Made by a program: the position numbers and the translations under genes
Shown here: positions 1 through 12,400 of the stretch, piece by piece
Position numbering within the stretch: position 1 is the stretch's first letter
How the letters are laid out: each line of letters begins with the position of its first letter
Assembly (NCBI GenBank): GCA_944472135.2
Contig: OX235265.1
Coordinates: forward strand, 41,265,459-41,329,458
DNA: 64,000 bases
Reading direction: 5' to 3'
Origin: Trichobilharzia regenti
Lineage: Eukaryota > Platyhelminthes > Trematoda > Strigeidida > Schistosomatidae
Notes under the pieces: model-generated
The model's database searches: none
Told to the model about the DNA's origin: nothing
Seen by the model: the letters and a program-made list of their open reading frames with translations, nothing else

Positions 1-168
1 GTTTCGAGCACAATTTATGGCTCATATCATATCAAGGTACCATATCAGTGATATGATTATGAGCAATACAATGTGCTCTAAACGTCATCAGTAAATATTA
101 CTGCATAACACTGTGAGGGTTTATCAAAATAAATTTTACTCATAATGGAATTCTACTCTACCACAGTG
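1..168. mobile_element. Terminal part of an inverted-repeat element (cut by window edge)
   Basis: This stretch matches the outer part of the right arm of the near-palindromic element at 55993-56976 (shared text includes the block around GTGCTC-AAACGTCATCAGT). It ends in CTACCACAGTG, the reverse complement of that element's left terminus CACTGTGGTAG. It is therefore one end of a second copy whose remainder lies left of the window. No coding sequence is seen. Bases 169-826 hold no gene or repeat that I recognise. Confidence 0.6.
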
Positions 169-826
169 TACAAGTTTAGTTCTTATTATCGAAGACTTAA
201 GAAGCCTGATCTAAACGTGGGATCCTAATCACAGTTGTTACAACTGATATTCAGCGATAAAATCCACTCTTGAAGTGGAAAATGAATCCAGAATTTCCTT
301 TCTAATGTGTAACTGACAAGAAGAGCCAACAGAACCTACAAAAATTCTGTCCATAGAAAACCCACAAGGAACTGTCAACTGACAAATTTCTACAGGTAGC
401 CACCTGTTGAACGAAAATGAAATTTAGCCACTTGAATCTGTGGTCCTGACGCTGTAGAAGATGAACTAGAACTTCCGAAACAAACCTTCATCGAAAGCAG
501 GATACCTACTGATTCATTTTTGGCTCGTTTACAAGAACGTCAAACTAAACGTTCACAGAGAAAGAAACATTATTTGCACCAGAAAAGGGCTTTTACATGA
601 GCCTTGATTTCAAGCGAGGACTTAAGCTGCGGTATCCTTTAGAGAAGAACTACACAAACCTTGAGAAAATTCTTGGCAAAAGCGCTAAAAGTGGTGTCTT
701 CTAGTCGTCCACTGGTGTGTAGAAGCCTGGTTACTTGTAAATGCACACACCAGTTCACCTGTTATTGTGGAGGCAGGCATTTCGGTTCTCCGACATGTAT
801 CCTGTCTAAAAGGGTTCAAGAGTCGG

Positions 827-1020
827 TGCGTCGGTAGAACAGCGGTTAGGACTCTCGCCGGCCATTCACACGGTGCGGGGTTCGACCCCCTGCCGACGCA
901 CACCTGATATCTATGGTCGGCCTGCAAAATTTGGGCTACCGATATCACATGCTGAAAATTCCATGCTTGTACGCAAAATACCATGTGGAATCAAGCTGTA
1001 ATCAAAAAATAAATAAATAA
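827..1020 (+). mobile_element. tRNA-derived SINE, family 2
   Basis: The head is tRNA-like, with a box A-like GCGGTTAGGACTCTCG and a perfect box B core GGTTCGAC at 879-886, closed by complementary GCGTCGG/CCGACGC ends. It is followed by a roughly 110-bp body and an A/T-rich AAATAAATAAATAA tail. The same unit occurs on the minus strand near 54590-54786, and partly at 11889-12032 and 46568-46641. The 3' tail (about 955-1005) resembles the end of the LINE at 20640-21344. This is a pol III-type SINE, not a functional tRNA gene, because the acceptor and anticodon arms do not fold as a standard tRNA. Bases 1021-1885 hold nothing recognised. Confidence 0.7.
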
Positions 1021-1885
1021 TCCCGTATGGTTACAGAAACGTAACATTGGTGCTATACGGAGTGCGATAATTGAACACCTTATCAACACTGATATTCTAT
1101 CTCAACAAACTCTTTCAAAGAAATCTACTAAGTGAAGAACAACCTGCTAAAGAAAATACGCTTTAGTCTCCTTTGTACTGCTGAAGCTTTAGTTATTCAG
1201 ACAGAGATACCGGAGCTCTGCACACAAAAGAAAACTATTCAACCAATTCTACTATTATCGTAACAACCTTGTTGTTTTTCACTAACTTGGTATTTGTTTG
1301 TTTCTTTAACTCTTTGTAACTCTTATATGTCTTTCAAACTCTTACGTAACATTAAATTTGTATCTGTTCCCATATCCATCCTGATTACAACTCATCTATT
1401 AGACTGTTTTCCTAATTACGTAACTAGCACACCCTTATACTACTTCTCTTATGTATTCATTGATTAATATTAACAACTAGGATTATGACAACTCGTCAGT
1501 GTTGTGACTGTCCTCTTTCATAGAGATATTGGATACAAGCGCGATAGTACAACTAAAGGATATGAATTCGCCAACAAATGCCTCTTCGCTGAACTACTTA
1601 CTAGTTTTATTCTTTTCATTGATCACCCAGAATAACCAATCGATCAAGAAGTAAACATAAATGCTAACAATCAGAAGTGGATAAATTGAATTCTTCAAAC
1701 CTGAATTATACGAGTGTATATTTACACTGCAAATTTGACGTACTTTATTTCGCTGACAATAATCAAAAATAGTCACAATGTATTGATAAATCTCAATAAA
1801 TATTTATAGATGCTAGAGAGACATAACAACTTTACAAATGTGATTGAAGTTTCCTGAATAAAAGCACACGGATATCAACAGGATG

Positions 1886-2125
1886 CATATTTCCTCCCAT
1901 CTAGGAATCGTCGTCACGATGTTCCCGCATTCCCCTCTGAGACTCAAAACCCAGTACGCACTGTTTCAAACGCCAAAACCGCTTGACCTACGACAGCATC
2001 AGTGAGAACACCACCACTCACTGAGGAATACAGGCACGTCTAGTCGACGAGTCCAAAATACGACGAGATGTGCATCTTAGATTTTACTGCTAGTCCCCAT
2101 CAACCAAATTACTCCAAGTTAATTC
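1886..2125. mobile_element. Decayed hammerhead SINE, Sm-alpha-like
   Basis: A minus-oriented tRNA-like head relic (around 1940-2005, with a corrupted box B) is followed by a plus-strand hammerhead-like block, GTCGACGAGTCC at about 2054, a degenerate stem II and a CATCTTAGATTT stretch matching the 3' strand of stem I in better copies. Compare 7295-7640, where the same layout is cleaner. Mutations in the core (TCGACGA instead of CTGANGA) make activity unlikely. Confidence 0.45.
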
Positions 2126-2230
2126 TCATATATTTTTGAAGTGTCCACACCAGAAGCGGATATATCAACGAAGACCGAACACTTCAGTTCAGTGGATCAT
2201 CAGCAAGATCAAAAGTTCACTTACACATCC

Positions 2231-2705
2231 TATTATTATTATTATTGTTCCCTTGGGTTCCTAGTGGAACATAGGGCTTCAGCTGCACGTCTCCACTTGC
2301 TTCTGTCTTCTGCTGTACTTTTCACCTGCATCCATGTTAGTCCAAACTGTCTCAACTCCTCTTCATACGATCTCCTCCATGTCACCCTTGCACTGACGTC
2401 CCACTTGCCGCTTCCCAATCTGTTGGGTTCCAATCGAGCAATGGCCTGACGCGCGTGCGATGTCACCCAGTGGCGGCCTCCTCAGTGAGTGTCCAATCCA
2501 TCTCCACTCCATCTCCTGCATATTTGTTGGCCGATTCGTTCTTGTTTTGTTTGTTCATCGCCATAGTTTCTTGTTGGTAATTCTTTACGCCCCCCCCCGG
2601 CCATCTGATCATCAGTATAGATCCAGCGAAAACAGTTGTTGGTTGATGAAGGTTTTCAACAGGCTGTTGGAAATATTCTTTGTGACCCACCCGTCAAGTT
2701 TCTGA
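2231..2705 (-). pseudogene. LINE reverse-transcriptase C-terminus relic with (TAA)n tail
   Basis: Read on the minus strand, this contains pieces typical of the C-terminal end of a non-LTR retrotransposon pol protein: GVEMDWTLTEEAATGW, then LDWNPT-like text, then ending ALCSTRNPREQ before a (TTA)n microsatellite at 2231-2247 that is the 3' tail on this strand. Several stops and frame changes break it, and nothing upstream of the C-terminus remains. It is of a different lineage from the ACAG-tailed RTE-like fragments elsewhere in the window. Bases 2706-3839 have no gene or repeat that I recognise. Confidence 0.5.
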
Positions 2706-3851
2706 TCCGTATGGAAGAACCTCGCCTAGATTACTAGCCCGCTAGTTTTCTAGCCGGTCCCAAGCCCAGATAAATAGGGAGGGTTGGGGTGTGGTGCTAG
2801 CTATTCCACCTCCGAAGCTTAACCAAATCGCTAGAGAAACTTCAACGAACATATATATTAACTTACACATTCTACTAGTTATGAATTCATGTTTATTACA
2901 AACGAAGTGAATGCATTAAAATAACGACAGTCGTTGATGGCGATTCGGCTTTCATGGTTCTTCTGAATCCTACTACTCAGTAGTGAATGATGAATAATCA
3001 ATATGTGAAAACGGAAAATAACTACCCCACATCTTATCACCCCAATTCTACCAACTGGCTGGCTACATTTCAACAATACTGTGAAGTGTACAAAAACTAT
3101 CGGAAAGGAATGTGTGAGATACTTCGAATTCACTGACACAAGACATTTTAAAAATGACAAGCACAGAAACATTCAAAAGATAATTAACATTTTGCTCATT
3201 ACATGCATGAATGCGATGCATATTCGCCAATCCATATAGAACTAATTTGTATACACACACACCAACAATTATCACCACAGCTACTTACCTAGTTATGAGC
3301 GCTGAAAAAGCGTACACAAATTATGCTCAGAAGCCATCAGGTAACTAATATTGATTCATTTTACTGGAATTGATAAAATTCAAAATATCTCATACATAGT
3401 TAGTTACATATACATAAAATGTAGCCAATAACTATGGTCGACTAGAGCAGTTGAACTTAGATGGTGGTGACAGTAAACAAGATGACAAACAATAGTTACT
3501 AACATACAAAATATTTGTATTTTTAAATTGGATTCTATTGATGAACAACGGCCTGAGCAGGTTACAAATATATTGTGAACTACACTATTGTAATAATAGT
3601 AACTTCTGATATGTATCACCACTAATTTTCAAATAATTGGAAAGTGAAAATATTCCATGGTTAAGGAAGAAACCACCGACAGTGAAAGAAATTGTAGCTA
3701 TGATGATTTTATTAGTGTACAAGGTAAAGAGTGAAACAAAATTTCTGACTTATGCAACTGACATGGTTGTAGTTTAGATTGCATACGACAATTTTACTTT
3801 AGTCATTAAATACAGCCATCAGGGAATACAGAACTAAATACTGTTTCTGTG

Positions 3852-4302
3852 TGCGTTACATATGCCTAGTCATCGCCTTCCTCGACAACAGGCAATGTTA
3901 GTTGACATGACTTCAGGCTGGAAAAGGACTGGTGGCGGTCAAACCAAAGCATGGCACGAGTCAATGAAATCCACTACAGTTAGTTTAAGCCGGCCAGCCA
4001 CGTAGGAAGGTGTAGACTGGTTGAGGTTCTCGGGACGGTAAAAACCAATGACTGGAAACAATTGGTGATATGGCTTAAAATAGTTCTCAGTGGCGCAGAT
4101 GCATCCACTCCTTTTGACTTATGATTTGAAATAAAACTATATTGTTCTTCGCCATTACTATTCTTTTATCTCACACCTCTGTTTACTGTCTCTATTATGC
4201 ATTTCGTCTACTTTCTTCTCTGGCTTTGTGTGCTACATGGAGTGTGGCGACTTGAACTCCCGCACATCGGTGGAAAGTTCTATGTCGAAAACAGACAGAC
4301 AG
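3852..4302 (+). mobile_element. 5'-truncated RTE-like LINE insertion with 12-bp TSD
   Basis: This holds the decayed end of an RTE-like pol ORF ([12 protein letters not shown] start, GGQTKAWHESMKS, ending near WRRCIHS) plus its 3' UTR and the family tail GTCGAAAACAGACAGACAG. It is flanked by an exact 12-bp duplication, ACTGTTTCTGTG, at 3840-3851 and 4303-4314, which defines the insertion as 451 bp. Frameshifts make it non-coding. The same 3' end recurs at 5233-5467, 10814-11843, 51480-51986 and 58336-58507. Bases 4315-4987 contain no gene that I recognise, only a poly-C run near 4917. Confidence 0.8.
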
Positions 4303-4987
4303 ACTGTTTCTGTGGAAATCTGCTAAACGGTTTATGTCCAAAGCTGAGGGATAAAACTTGATAAGTATTCACAACTAGACAAAATGCCATTGGTCTGATA
4401 ACATAAGTCTTACTTTCAACTTCTATTGTTATTATTATTATTATTTTAAATTAGCTAATATAAACTCAAAAAACAGATATTTTTACATAACTGATTTAAA
4501 GAATAGTATTGAACGAGTGCTAATGATATTCTAAAGCCGCCGCGCAAAATAATTACTCAGTATCCTCAATATACTAATCCTTATCTCGTTATGATTCTTA
4601 CATATATATTTGTGTATGGAAAATGTCTGATGGCGATGATAAATACACATTCATCTTCATAAACCAACAACGCTATTCATGACTTAAAACACTACCGTTT
4701 TATCTAGCACAAACACCTTCCAAAAACAGCAATAACATAATTCCAGAAATAAGCTGACATGAATTGGTATTATCATAAAATAATTCTGAAGTATCACTAG
4801 GCGGCTATTCTATTACACCTGAAGAAAATTCTATAAATGACTCAATGAAACACAGTGAACACGATTTGTAGATGCGAGGTCCACTGCATTAAACACTTAC
4901 ACCAGATGTTTACATACCCCCCCCCCCACTGTATTTTAAACAAACACCTGTATTGTATATAGGAAAAAATCCCCATTTAGACACTTG

Positions 4988-5122
4988 GAAAACAGAAGGA
5001 TTGAGCGAAGAAATATTTACTATTCAATTAGATCTTCATCTCTGACTCTACTCGAATATATATCCATAGCATTTTTATTACAATACACAACAGTTTGCCA
5101 ATCAATTGGCGATAAGTTTGTT
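4988..5122 (+). repeat. Left inverted repeat of the Penelope-like fragment
   Basis: About 135 bp here are the reverse complement of 5988-6120 with scattered mismatches. Shared blocks include GAAGAAATATTTACT, TAGCATTTTTATT and ACACAACAGTTT. Together the two repeats bracket a GIY-YIG coding fragment, as terminal repeats of Penelope-like elements do. Confidence 0.65.
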
Positions 5123-5139
5123 TCTACGTTCGTGAAATA

Positions 5140-5795
5140 AGGATAAACTACCTAAATATGGCTTTTCTATGTGTATCTACCGGTTTGACTGCAGCTGCGG
5201 AGCCAGCTACATTGGGCACATAATTCAACAGGTGACATGGCTCAAAATCGTTCTCAGTGGCGCAGATGCATCCACTCCCTGTGACTTATGATCTTCAATG
5301 AAATTGTTTTGTATTTCTTTATTACTCCTTTGTCTCACACCTCTCCTCACTGTTTCTATTATGCTTTTCTTGTACTTTCTTCTCTTGCTTCGCGTGCTAC
5401 ACGGAATGTGGCGACTTGAACTTCTGCACATTTGTGCAAAGTTCTATGTCGAAAACAGACAGACAGACAACAGGTTCATCATCGTATTTCCGAACATCAT
5501 CCAAGATGGTTAAGCAAGGGACAAACAAGATCTATCCGTAGCTATATTTTAGCACACCTTGTAGATAGTGAGCATAAGGTGGACGTTAATACTGCATTTA
5601 AGATTATTTATCGCATTCAGACTAATCTTAATTCTGCTATACGACTTCGTCTTCTACAGACAGCTGAAGCAATAGGAATCCACCTGAAGAAGCCAAACCT
5701 AAGTGTTCAGAAGAAATTTGTACAGCCACTTTCCTTACCGTGGCCATCGTTACATGAATGCATAAACCGGACTACTTCGCCCCCCTCCCCCTAAA
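5140..5795 (+). pseudogene. GIY-YIG endonuclease end of a Penelope-like element, interrupted
   Basis: The plus strand codes for FDCSCGASYIGH at about 5181-5222, the GIY-YIG signature. Coding resumes after an insertion with HHRISEHHPRW and then a conserved C-terminal block with HLVDSEHKVD, AEAIGIHLKKPNLSVQKK and a terminal LSLPWP near 5740. GIY-YIG nuclease domains sit at the C-terminus of Penelope-like reverse transcriptases. The reverse-transcriptase part is absent, so the copy is strongly truncated. A 235-bp RTE-like tail (5233-5467) splits the nuclease domain between YIG and RISEH. A related minus-strand element is in the SerRS intron, and a second C-terminal piece is at 54797-55030. Confidence 0.7.
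5233..5467 (+). mobile_element. RTE-like LINE 3' end nested in the GIY-YIG fragment
   Basis: This begins at the last codons of the RTE-like pol ORF (WRRCIHSL, stop, near 5283), then carries its 3' UTR and the GTCGAAAACAGACAGACAGA tail. CAACAGG precedes it (5226-5232) and follows it (5468-5474). The flanking GIY-YIG frame resumes directly after, which shows the insertion is younger than its host fragment. Confidence 0.75.
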
Positions 5796-5987
5796 CCTTT
5801 AAAAACTATAAAAAATTATAATAGTCCAAATTATTTTATTTTTTATTTATTTTGACCACTTCATCTTTAATTACGTGTTATCCTTGTAAAATTAATTTAT
5901 TCTAACCATTTCTACCTTTCAAATGTGTATTGATTTTCTTCGTTATTTATCAACCCACTGACATTTGGATACAGACTAATTGTTGTT

Positions 5988-6120
5988 AACAAACATATCG
6001 CCACTTGATTGGTAAACTGTTGTGTATTGCAATAAAAATGCTATATGTGTATATTAGAGTAGGGCCAGAGATGAGAATTTAATTGAAAAGTAAATATTTC
6101 TTCCCTAAATCTTTCTGTAC
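5988..6120 (-). repeat. Right inverted repeat of the Penelope-like fragment
   Basis: Reverse complement of 4988-5122 with minor divergence. It closes a roughly 1.13-kb unit that contains the GIY-YIG remnant. Bases 6121-6434 are 3' flank of SLC35C1 and contain no other recognised feature. Confidence 0.65.
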
Positions 6121-6434
6121 TGAATAGCTGAATTTGGTTTCGCATCATTACTACAATCACTGGGTGGTGGGCTAAGAAATCAGAATGTGATTAGCACTAT
6201 AGTTCAGTTGGTAGACAGGCATGTCATTAACAGGCTGGTTGGTGTTTCGTAATCAGCCTCATATTCGTCTCAACTTCAATCATCGTTTGGTCAATAAATA
6301 ATTAAAAAACTCTCAAAGTACTCCCAAACATAGATTTATTCTTTATCACAGCCATATAATTGTAGTATTTTATTTAACTTTCAATAACACAGAAATACAC
6401 GTATACAAAATTTGGAAGAAGAAGAAGAAGAATG

Positions 6435-9400
6435 TCAAACCGATGATATCTGTGATGAAGGTAGGATATTTCGATCAAACAGACGATTATCATTATCATC
6501 ATCAGCAGGATTAATGACAAGATTATTGATTAAGCTTTTTTTACTTTCTTCTACCTCACCATACGGATCATTAGTTTGATTTACATTTGCTGCTGCTTTC
6601 AACTTCTGTCCACCTTCTGAATGTCGAACAGCTGCATACAATGCAGATCCAACCAAGACAACAGCATTACTAAGCCACCATGATATTGATTTAACTTCAT
6701 GATAGATAATCACAGCTAATATTGTCTGGGCAGCTGCTTTAGCTGTACCAGAAACATTGTGAGTTAACGGACTGGTCACTTGAATTTGTAGTGTACTCAC
6801 ATAACCAATCGCAAAGCCAAATATCCCACTGATAAGCATAATAAACCAGAAGTATACGCTAGAACATTATATTGAAAGGAGAAAAAGAAAACGGCGGAAA
6901 TTATTATTTTTAGAGAATTTTATGGATTATCTATCAGAAAAATATAGACCACATTACACTAAAACGAAATATTACTAATTTCTTCTGGTATTGAACTGTT
7001 TTTGTGAGCAATCATGATTCAAACAATGGTATCCACTGAGAGGACAGTAGGCAATCCTGGAGTGCAAAACCTGGAAATTTTAAGGTTAATGGTGAGTTCA
7101 GTTGACTTTAGAAGTAATCGTGATTATCGCATATATACTATGCCTCTGTCTTAGAATAAGTAGTGCATCAGCCAAACTCTAGATACCTACTAAGCGAACT
7201 GAATTACCATAAAAACAGTTAAACTAAGTCTCAGCATCTAGAACCATAACCGAGTCAATAATGATGATGATGGTGAAGATGATGACTTTATATTAAACAC
7301 CAAATGAAGTCTTTAGTTGGTGGATGGTGACCAGCAGTGGAATCCAGGATGCGCACTTCGTCCTAATTGGGACTCGTCATCTGGATGTACCTGCATTTCT
7401 CAGTGAGTGATGATGCTCCCACTGAGGCTCGAACCCAGTGACCATAGTTTCAAACGCCGAAGCGTTATCCACTACACCACTTGGGCTGACGAGTCCCAAA
7501 TAGGACGAAGTGCACATCCTGGATTCCATTTCTAGTCACCATCCACCAATTAAATACTAATTAAATGCCCCGACATCGTCGAGGCATCTGCAGAAGAAGC
7601 CGACATGTCAACCTGAGACCGAGCACTTCGGTTCAATCAATCGACGGGAAAGCCAAAAATTCAATTAAATCAAATGAAGTCATCGGAGAATGCTGATAAC
7701 AAATACACAGTAAGAGTAAGACACTACTATACGCCGAACCGACTACTGACAAAGTAACTATTGAACACTTTGAGTTCACAATAACTCGTTTTCTATATAT
7801 AAAGCTCAATTTTCAAATCACCATTGAATTCTTACCTAGCTTATCAAGATTACTCTTTTTCAATATCTATACGCTGTTAAGGTGTGCTATTCTGTTACTG
7901 TTAAACACAATCATCTTAGAGTATGTATGTACTCAAATAACTAATTTGTGACAATGAACAAAGATTAGTTAACCTGGTATGACGAGGTGAATAACAGTCA
8001 GATATGTTGGTATTCTCAATCCAGTATACAGACAAACAAATACAGACATTCAACCTGATAATAAAATCGATACTAAGTAACCTACACTTTGGACTGACTT
8101 CATTTTATGATAAATTGATAAAGAGCAAAAAATATTGGTCCATTTCATTTCGTCGGTTATCTTTAGTGGCCTACAACCTATAACGCTTTTTTTACATTAC
8201 GCAACAAAAAGTCAATAATGTCATACAAAATACAAAAAAAACCCACTCGATCTGAGATCCCCTTATCACATTATATGAAAGTCTTATCAATGTTATATAA
8301 ATCTAATTGGAAACAAATTTGTTGAAGATAACAAGTATATAAATATATGAACAAAATGTGAAAAGTTGGACATGCAAGCATATGATCTCTAAGTAATAGG
8401 AAACTAAGTTACCAGGGTGGTGTAAAAGACTCATTTGACGAAGCTTTATTTCATTCTAGATGAGCAGATGATGCATGTATCCTATGAGACGAATTTAAAG
8501 CATTTCTTATACTTCTTGCTTGCACATTTTAATAGTGTGTGTGTGTGTGTGAAAACACTAAACTCATCATGGAACATGAGAACGGTGTCAATGCATGCAG
8601 TCGATGACTACCTGCACAAATTTGACTAGCAGAATACTCGTAAATTACAACGTACAAACTCGAAAGAATCAAGAGAATGTTTAGATACATGACATTCATT
8701 CATGTGGGACTACAATCAGTTGGCCATTTGACATAGATCCAATCTACAATCTACTACTCATTCAGAAAGATGAAAGAACGATAACTCTTCAACCAATCGA
8801 CCAAAACTCAACCAAGTTAAAGACACTAGTTGACAGCTCAGAATTACATTGCTACAAAAAAATTAATTATCATGCGATATAGTGGAATTTAAGGCCTAAA
8901 AGTTATAGGACGAAGAATCTCTTCCCCTAGTTTTACAATCGGATAAAGGTTATGGGAAAGGAAAATAATACTTAAGCAATACACATTACTTCTTCATGAA
9001 TTCAGTGCTGAAGATGTCACCAAAGATTGCGGTAAAAACATCAATGATCGAATATCATAACTCGAAGAATACCATACTATTTCATTTTTCATTCTTAACC
9101 ATCCCGGCCGACAACTGCTACCTTGCTGTGGTGGTCGGGCTTGAATACCGCAGTGATGCAACAAGCTAAACTGCCTGGGACTCATGTCCCTGCAAGTCTT
9201 ACCATGTCACGAAGGTTGTTTGGATAGCGGTTAGACTAAGAACAGTTACCATGGAGTACATGGGCTCCAGAATCCAATCGGATCAAATGGCGTATGGACC
9301 CATATGGGTCACCGGAAACCATGGGAATGCAGCTCCTGACGCTGCTCCGCTGCCTTGTGAATTAGACTCCAAGTCAAAGGCTTGGGGGTGGTTCCTTAAG

Positions 9401-12400
9401 GAAACTACCTGCTTCGGTCTGGGCGCCCGGGCAGTATCTCAGCCCTCACACAACAAATGAAATAAAACAACAAACTATTATTAAAACTCTCTGCGTGCTC
9501 GTAAAGATAAAATAAATGGCGAACGTGTTGCAATTTCCTTCTTTCTTCCCTTCCTGATGATAGTTAACGAATACTGTTTGAATTTGTTAAGCATGACTGT
9601 CTTTCTTCCAGACGAAGTTCTTTATCCGTTTTCTACTTATATTTTTACTTTTAATCTATGTTGTTTTATTATTATTGTGTGGCGCATCTTTCTTGGCGCC
9701 ATATTGCACCAAGTTTTTTCTGCGTTTAAATAATAATAATAATCCTTAACCATAGATAATCTCCTATATTTCAGATTCGACTTTTTCAACATCATCAGTA
9801 CCTAAGTTTGGCGTATCTAACATCGCCGTTATGACATTGTGTTCGATAGATGTAACTGTCTTGTCTAATGAAATCGGTCTTATCAAGAGAGTTCGTGAGA
9901 CAGTAAATCTGTAGGTTCGAATTTTAGCCCAATTCTAACCTTTTCAGAAACTTATAGAGAAGAAGTGGGTCACATTTGCCTACAAATTCTCATATATGAA
10001 GAAACAACCGCTTAACTCTCCTGTAAAACTCTACAGAAATTGGACGCAGCTACATTCAGACGTTCGCATGATTATGCCTTGCTGCAAGACACAAAATAAA
10101 AACATAATACATGTTTCAAATCGGTGCTTACGCAAAGCTGTGTATAAAAAACGATTTTATAGAGTGGACAAGTTGAGTGTACAGACAACTTCTTAAATAC
10201 TTTAATTTACTGGCAAATTTATGGAAGTAGACATTCGAAAAGAATGACATTGTATGCATACCCGGTATTAAATAATTGCTCTTTGATTGGTACATACTCC
10301 AAAATACCAATGATTGGTATTGATAAAAATATGGAATTTAAGTTATTGTAAAACGTTAGTCGCCATACACTTCCTTCGACTTTTGGTAAACACTTGGCTG
10401 TGTAGATAGAGTTTAATGCACAAGTAACACTGGATGCGATACCGAATATCAAGCCAAGCCAGTTTAAAGAACCTAAATATGCGTAAAAATAAACACATGA
10501 TAATACTTCCAGTTACACTATTAAAAATTAGCCATATATGAGACAAGAAAACAAGCATTTAGAATGTAAAGCAAACATCTGTATATGCTTATTCAATTAA
10601 AATATTACTTATATGTTTATAAGGAAAAACTACTAATTTCACCGTTATAGCAAGCTTACTAACGAGTGCATCATATAACTTCGAAAGGTAACTCTATACA
10701 GAAATATCTCTATATTCGTGTTTATTAAAGAGCAACATTCAGGAATAGTGTTTAACTGTGATCCACTTAAAATGCATTCACTTTGTTTTTTGTATGGCAG
10801 TGTTACCTTTTCAAATAATCTCGTTGACTTGGGATATGCAGACGATATAGTCCTTCTAGGCGAAGACGCTGACAAAATGCAGAGTCTTCTGAACACACTG
10901 AGCCGCAATCTACGAATGTTTGTCATGCGATTCGCCCCCGCCAAATGCAAGATGATGTTACAGGACTGGACTACATCGACGCCTAGTTTAAAAATAGGAA
11001 GTGAAGTGGTAGAGCACGTTGACCGCTTCACTTATTTGGGAAGTACCATCAGCCCCAACGGGCTGATCTCTGACGAAATCTCAGCACGAATACAGGGGGC
11101 TCGTTCCGCATTTGCCAGTTTACGCCGACTCTGGCGTAGACGAGATGTTCGACTATCGACCAAAGGGCGGGTGTACCGCTCATCAGTCCCCTCCGTCCTC
11201 CTTTATGGCTGTGACTGAGATATTGCCACTGAGAGTGGAAGACATGAAAAGACTAGCTGTCTTTGATCATAGGTGCCTGCGTTCTATTTCCCGTGTAAAG
11301 TGGCATAATAAGGTGAGCAACATGGAGGTTAGGCGTAGAGTTCTAGGTAAACATGGGAAATCAATCGACGAGGCTGTGAAATTACATCGACTGAGATGGT
11401 TAGGACATGTGTTACGTATGCCAAGCCATCGCCTCCCTCGACGAGCTATGTTAGCGGATATAGGGTCAGGCTGGAAAAACGCTAGCGGCGGTCAGACAAA
11501 AACTTGGCACCAGTCAATGAAATCCACAACAGTTGGTCTAAGCCACGTAGGAAGGTGTAGACTTCCAGGCTGGGGTCCTCGGGACGGTAAAAATCTATGG
11601 TTGGAAACAATTGGTGACATGGCTCAAAACCGTTCTCAGTGGCGCAGATGCATCCACTCCCTGTGACTTATGATCTTCAATGAAATTGTTTTGTATTTCT
11701 TTATTACTCCTTTGTCTCACACCTCTGCTCACTGTTTCTACTATGCTTTTCTTGTACTTTCTTCTCTTGCTTCGCGTGCTACACGGAATGTGGCGACTTG
11801 AACTTCCGCACATTTGTGCAAAGTTCTATGTCGAAAACAGACAGTTACCTTTTCACCAACTCTGGGAAGCATTATTTGAGTTTTTTCCACACAGTATTTT
11901 TGGTACAACTATGAAATGTTCACCATGTGATATTGGTAGCTCAAATTTACCAGGTGTGCGTCGGCTGGGGATTGGACCCCGGACCGTGTACATAGTCGGC
12001 GAGCGTCCTAACCGCTGTACCACCGACGCATAAAGCATTTGGATATGTCTGGTATTTCATAATTTAAATATACTGTACACTTCGATAGCCAATGCTGTTA
12101 GGAAATTTACCATTAAAATCCAATAGTTGCCACTAATTTACAAAAAAAACCCACTAGCTTCAGACGACGGTGAAAGATTATGAAGTGGTTGTACAGAATT
12201 TGTTATGAATACACGCACAAAATAAGTAGAAATGGGTAGAAAAGCAATTTATTTGTAGATTGAGAAGAATTCATACAATAATGGAACCATTTAGGCAATA
12301 TTATTATCAGCGCAAAGGGCATAAATTTTTCCTTGATCAGTAATAAGTGTTGGTAAGCCTAGCACTAGCTGCGCAACAGCAATAAAAGTGCAGTTTCATT

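Noticed and set aside
827..900. Possible tRNA genes at several tRNA-like heads (also 14490, 46600, 54730, 58250, 61800)
   Set aside because: Box A and B are present but the cloverleaf does not close properly, and each is followed by the same SINE body in several places.
685..984. 99-codon open frame on the minus strand
   Set aside because: It lies over the SINE and has no domain; its sequence is explained by the tRNA-like head and tail.
4910..4928. Poly-C run, and the poly-G run near 17500, as regulatory sites
   Set aside because: Simple homopolymers with no supporting context.
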